From: Nocardioides sp. BGMRC 2183
Lineage (GTDB): Bacteria; Actinomycetota; Actinomycetes; Propionibacteriales; Nocardioidaceae
Assembly (NCBI GenBank): GCA_008123405.1
Contig: VSSA01000011.1
Coordinates: 62,001-126,000 of the forward strand
Direction: 5' to 3'
Length of the DNA stretch: 64,000 nucleotides
Position numbers and translations under genes: made by a program. A model generated the notes under the pieces. It did not search any database and was not told the origin of the DNA. It was given only the letters and a program-made list of their open reading frames with translations. Positions 61,132 to 64,000 of this stretch are shown one piece after another; position 1 is the stretch's first letter, and every line of letters starts with the position of its first letter.

Positions 61132-62526
61132 GTGACCTTCAGGCTCTATGACACCGCGACCCGCGAAGTCCGTGACTTCGTGCCGCTCCACGAGGGCGAA
61201 GTGGGTCTCTACGTCTGTGGCCTCACCGTGCAGAGCGAGCCGCACGTCGGCCACGTCCGCTCCGGGGTCAACTTCGACGTGCTGCAGCGCTGGCTGCGCG
61301 CCAAGGGCTTCGCGGTCACGTTCATCCGCAACGTCACCGACATCGACGACAAGATCCTGATCAAGGCCGCCGACCAGGGCCGCCCTTGGTACAACCTCGC
61401 CGGCGACATGCACCGCGAGCTGACCCGCGCCTACGAGAGCCTCAACGTCGCCGCGCCGACCTACGAGCCGTTGGCGACCGGCCACGTGCCGGAGATGATC
61501 GAGCTGATCACCGACCTGATCGAGGCCGGCCACGCCTACCCGGCCACCGACGGCTCCGGCGACGTCTATTTCGATGTGCGCTCCTGGGCCGACTACGGAT
61601 CGCTGACCCGGCAGGGCGTCGATGACATGGAGCCTGCCGCCGACGCCGATCCCCGCGGCAAACGGGATCCGCGCGACTTCGCGCTCTGGAAGGGGCGCAA
61701 GGAGAGCGAGCCGGAGACCGCGTCCTGGCCCGCCCCGTGGGGTCGCGGCCGCCCCGGCTGGCACATCGAGTGCTCGGCGATGGCCGGTAAGTACCTCGGG
61801 CCCGCGTTCGACATCCACGGCGGCGGCTACGACCTGCGCTTCCCGCACCACGAGAACGAGCAGGCGCAGGCGCGGGCAGCGGGACGGCCGTTCGCGTCGT
61901 ACTGGATGCACAACGCGTGGATCACCACCGCCGGCGAGAAGATGAGCAAGTCGCTGGGCAACAGCCTGACCATCCCAGCGGTGCTGGAGCGCTACCGCGG
62001 CATCGACCTGCGCTACTACCTGGTCTCCGCGCACTACCGCTCGCACGTCGAGTTCAGCTTCGACGCGCTCACCGAGGCCGCCACCGCGTTCGCCCGGATC
62101 GAGCACTTCCTGGACCGTGCCGGGGAGGTGAAGGTCGACCTTGCCGCGCTGCCCGACGCCTTCGTGGCCGCCATGGACGACGACCTCGGTACGGCGACAG
62201 CGACCGCCGTGCTGCACGACACCGTGCGCGAGGGCAACCGTGCGCTGGCCGCCGGCGAGGATGCCTCCGGCGCGGCGATCGCGGTGCGCACCATGCTCGA
62301 CGTGCTCGGCCTGGACCCGGCCGACCCGGCGTGGGCGGTCACCACCGGTGACGACGACAAGTTGACCGCTGCCGTCGACGCCCTGGTGAAGGGCCTGCTG
62401 CACGAGCGCACCGTCGCCCGTGCGGAGAAGGACTGGGCCCGGGCCGATGCGATCCGCGACCGGATCACCGACGCCGGCATCGAGGTCACCGACACTCCCG
62501 ACGGACCCACCTGGACGGTGAACTGA
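61132..62526 (+). CDS. cysS: Cysteine-tRNA ligase
   Basis: 464 aa, class I synthetase. HIGH-type motif PHVGHVR with zinc Cys29 (YVCGLTV), [10 protein letters not shown] and [15 protein letters not shown] (further zinc ligands), KMSKSLGN loop and the C-terminal DALR/helical domain. GTG start. Confidence 0.96.
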   Translation: MTFRLYDTATREVRDFVPLHEGEVGLYVCGLTVQSEPHVGHVRSGVNFDVLQRWLRAKGFAVTFIRNVTDIDDKILIKAADQGRPWYNLAGDMHRELTRAYESLNVAAPTYEPLATGHVPEMIELITDLIEAGHAYPATDGSGDVYFDVRSWADYGSLTRQGVDDMEPAADADPRGKRDPRDFALWKGRKESEPETASWPAPWGRGRPGWHIECSAMAGKYLGPAFDIHGGGYDLRFPHHENEQAQARAAGRPFASYWMHNAWITTAGEKMSKSLGNSLTIPAVLERYRGIDLRYYLVSAHYRSHVEFSFDALTEAATAFARIEHFLDRAGEVKVDLAALPDAFVAAMDDDLGTATATAVLHDTVREGNRALAAGEDASGAAIAVRTMLDVLGLDPADPAWAVTTGDDDKLTAAVDALVKGLLHERTVARAEKDWARADAIRDRITDAGIEVTDTPDGPTWTVN

Positions 62527-63506
62527 TGGCTGGCAACTCCGAGCGCCGCGGCGCGGTGCGCAAGACGAACAAGAAGGCGACGGGGGGCACCGGCGGCAAG
62601 GGCCGCCGCAGCCTGGAGGGCAAGGGGCCGACGCCGCGCGCCGAGGACAGGCCCTACCACAAGGCACACAAGGCGAAGCAGGCGAAGCAGGCCGGTCAGG
62701 GAAGGCAGGGCGAGGCGCCTCGCGGCCGTAAGCCCGCCCCGCGGCGCCGCGGCGACGAGGCTGAGTGGATCGTGGGTCGCAATCCGGTCTTGGAGGCGCT
62801 GCGCGAGGGCGTGCCGGTGGCGACCGTGCACGTCGCCGAGGGCGCTGAGCGCGACGGCCGGATGAAGGAGATCTTCCATCTCTGCGCCGAGCTCGGCGTG
62901 GGCCTGGCCGAGACCACCCGGCGCGAGCTGGACCGGATCACCAGCGAGGCGGTGCACCAGGGCATCGCAGCCAAGGTGCCGCCGTATGAGTACGCGCACC
63001 CCGACGAGCTGGTCGACGCCGCGCAGGCACAAGGCGAGAAGCCGCTGATCGTGGTGCTCGACCAGGTCACCGACCCGCGCAACCTGGGCGCGATCGTGCG
63101 CTCCGCCTCGGGGTTCGGCGCGCATGGCGTGGTGATCCCGGAGCGCCGCGCGGCCTCGATGACCGCGGCCGCCTGGAAGACCTCGGCCGGCGCTGCCGCG
63201 AGGATCCCGGTGGCGCAGGCGGTCAACCTGACCCGGCAGCTGCAGGCCTACCAGGACGCGGGCTGCTTCGTGGTCGGCTTGGCCGCCGACGGCGACCTGT
63301 CGCTGCGTGAGCTGGCCGCCGACGCCGACCTGACCCACGGCGGTCTGGTGCTGGTCGTCGGGTCGGAGGGCAACGGCCTCTCCCGCCTGGTCGCCGAGAC
63401 CTGCGACCGCCTGGTCTCGATCCCGATGGCCAACTCCTTGGAGTCACTCAACGCCGGGGTGGCAGCCTCGGTGGTCCTGTATGCGATTGCGGAGGCACGG
63501 GCCTGA
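62526..63506 (+). CDS. rlmB: 23S rRNA 2'-O-methyltransferase (RlmB/TrmH family)
   Basis: 326 aa. A strongly basic N-terminal tail (about 75 aa, many Lys/Arg/Gly) precedes the SpoU substrate-binding domain (WIVGRNPVLEALREGVPVATVHVAEG) and the SPOUT knot (LDQVTDPRNLGAIVRSASGFGAHG, GSEGNGLSRL, PMANSLESLNAGVAASV). Modifies 23S rRNA. One-base overlap with cysS, the usual pairing in actinobacteria. Confidence 0.94.
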   Translation: MAGNSERRGAVRKTNKKATGGTGGKGRRSLEGKGPTPRAEDRPYHKAHKAKQAKQAGQGRQGEAPRGRKPAPRRRGDEAEWIVGRNPVLEALREGVPVATVHVAEGAERDGRMKEIFHLCAELGVGLAETTRRELDRITSEAVHQGIAAKVPPYEYAHPDELVDAAQAQGEKPLIVVLDQVTDPRNLGAIVRSASGFGAHGVVIPERRAASMTAAAWKTSAGAAARIPVAQAVNLTRQLQAYQDAGCFVVGLAADGDLSLRELAADADLTHGGLVLVVGSEGNGLSRLVAETCDRLVSIPMANSLESLNAGVAASVVLYAIAEARA

Positions 63507-64000
63507 CTTCCACACCCACGAACCCACCGACCGACTCGACCGACGGCGGCACCGTCCGTCGTACGCCGGTAGTGACCCGTGGTGCGCTGCTCCGCGCGGC
63601 GGCGTACGCCCTGGTCTGGCTGGCGCTCGCGGTGGTGATCGGGACGACGATCTTCCTCTCCTCCGAGCGCACCGTCGACGTCGCCAGCCACGAGGCCACC
63701 ATCCATCCCGACCTGAGCGGGGAGGTGGTGGTGCGGACCGGGCCGGTGCTGCCGGACCTGCGGATGGACTCCGGCAACCGGATCGGCGTCGAGATCATGC
63801 TCGGCAAGACCGACCTGACCTCCGTCGAGGTGCTCGGACAGCGCTACGCGACCATCGCATCGGCCCCTCAGGGCCAGGTGGCGGCGATCGAGCGGGCGGT
63901 CGTCGACATGGCCCGCGACGCCGCGATCCGGGGAGCCGCGCTCGCCGTGCTGCCGGTGGCCGGGTGGGCGCTGGTCGGTCGCACCCGCCGCCGCGAGCTC
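63503..64000 (+). CDS. Membrane-anchored protein, N-terminal part of a metallophosphoesterase-like gene (partial)
   Basis: 166 codons to the window edge, open throughout. Pro/Thr-rich start, one TM helix (AYALVWLALAVVIGTTIF), then SSERTVDVASHEATIHPDLSGEVVVRTGPVLPD, a pattern I associate with the N-terminal part of actinobacterial membrane metallophosphoesterases; the catalytic domain would lie beyond the window. The start is CTG at 63503: GGAGG lies 7 nt upstream and it overlaps the rlmB stop as CTGA. The GTG at 63572 is the alternative. Confidence 0.65.
   Translation, partial: MTSTPTNPPTDSTDGGTVRRTPVVTRGALLRAAAYALVWLALAVVIGTTIFLSSERTVDVASHEATIHPDLSGEVVVRTGPVLPDLRMDSGNRIGVEIMLGKTDLTSVEVLGQRYATIASAPQGQVAAIERAVVDMARDAAIRGAALAVLPVAGWALVGRTRRREL

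Noticed and set aside
1-64000. tRNA, rRNA or riboswitch genes
   Set aside because: I looked for tRNA-like arms and known leader elements in the intergenic gaps and saw none that I could support.

Overview
The window is high-GC DNA, densely packed and free of RNA genes. It reads as a chromosomal segment of an actinobacterium, most likely of the Nocardioides type (inference). The evidence is a mycothiol gene (mshA), the pairs mshA-ybjN and senX3/regX3-phoU-gpmA, a carD-ispD-ispF-cysS-rlmB neighbourhood, frequent GTG starts, 1-4 nt start/stop overlaps, and many TANNNT boxes placed 6-7 nt before the start codon, as expected for leaderless transcripts. About 55 protein genes can be supported. The long ORFs antisense to real genes are GC-codon shadows and are left out.

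Layout. 1-2.7 kb: acyl-CoA dehydrogenase, a DUF2200 protein, a decayed VapC fragment and an intact VapBC pair. 2.7-7.5 kb: typA, an exporter-type ABC transporter and an Asp/Glu racemase-family protein. 7.6-16.7 kb: a divergent IclR regulator and a seven-gene translationally coupled operon. It interleaves an acyl-CoA synthetase and an enoyl-CoA hydratase with a complete Dpp/Opp-type ABC importer, so it probably imports and CoA-activates an organic acid. 16.8-19.5 kb: SDR, mshA, ybjN. 19.6-34.9 kb: a complete type IV pilus locus. pilM-N-O, an unknown membrane gene and pilD run leftward. pilT, pilB, a second pilT, pilC, three minor-pilin-like genes, the major pilin and an acidic protein run rightward. 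There is no secretin, as expected for a monoderm. 34.9-46.6 kb: an ECF42-like sigma factor with its YCII/DGPF partner, a DMT permease, a large secreted M14 carboxypeptidase, and an 1844-aa single-chain carboxylase with the domain order of eukaryotic acetyl-CoA carboxylase. 46.8-51 kb: the RegX3/SenX3 phosphate system, phoU with a PHO box, gpmA and an LpqE-like lipoprotein. 51-64 kb: UbiA prenyltransferase, carD, an IspD-like pseudoenzyme next to genuine ispD, a probably MerR-controlled methyltransferase, nirD, a hydrolase, ispF, a membrane-fused sulfite-oxidase-type protein, an SDR, a C39-like secreted protease, cysS, rlmB and the start of a metallophosphoesterase-like gene.

Beyond the genes, the window holds several families of long, often perfect hairpins, nearly all at 3' ends of genes. 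A 67-bp double-hairpin element occurs at 7.5 kb and, inverted, at 40.9 kb. A 32-bp palindrome type occurs at 16.8 and 25.5 kb. A GCGTCATAC hairpin occurs at 46.7 and 52.9 kb, where the second copy supplies the start of a gene. Single hairpins lie at 2.5 and 6.7 kb. They look like REP-type repeats doubling as terminators.
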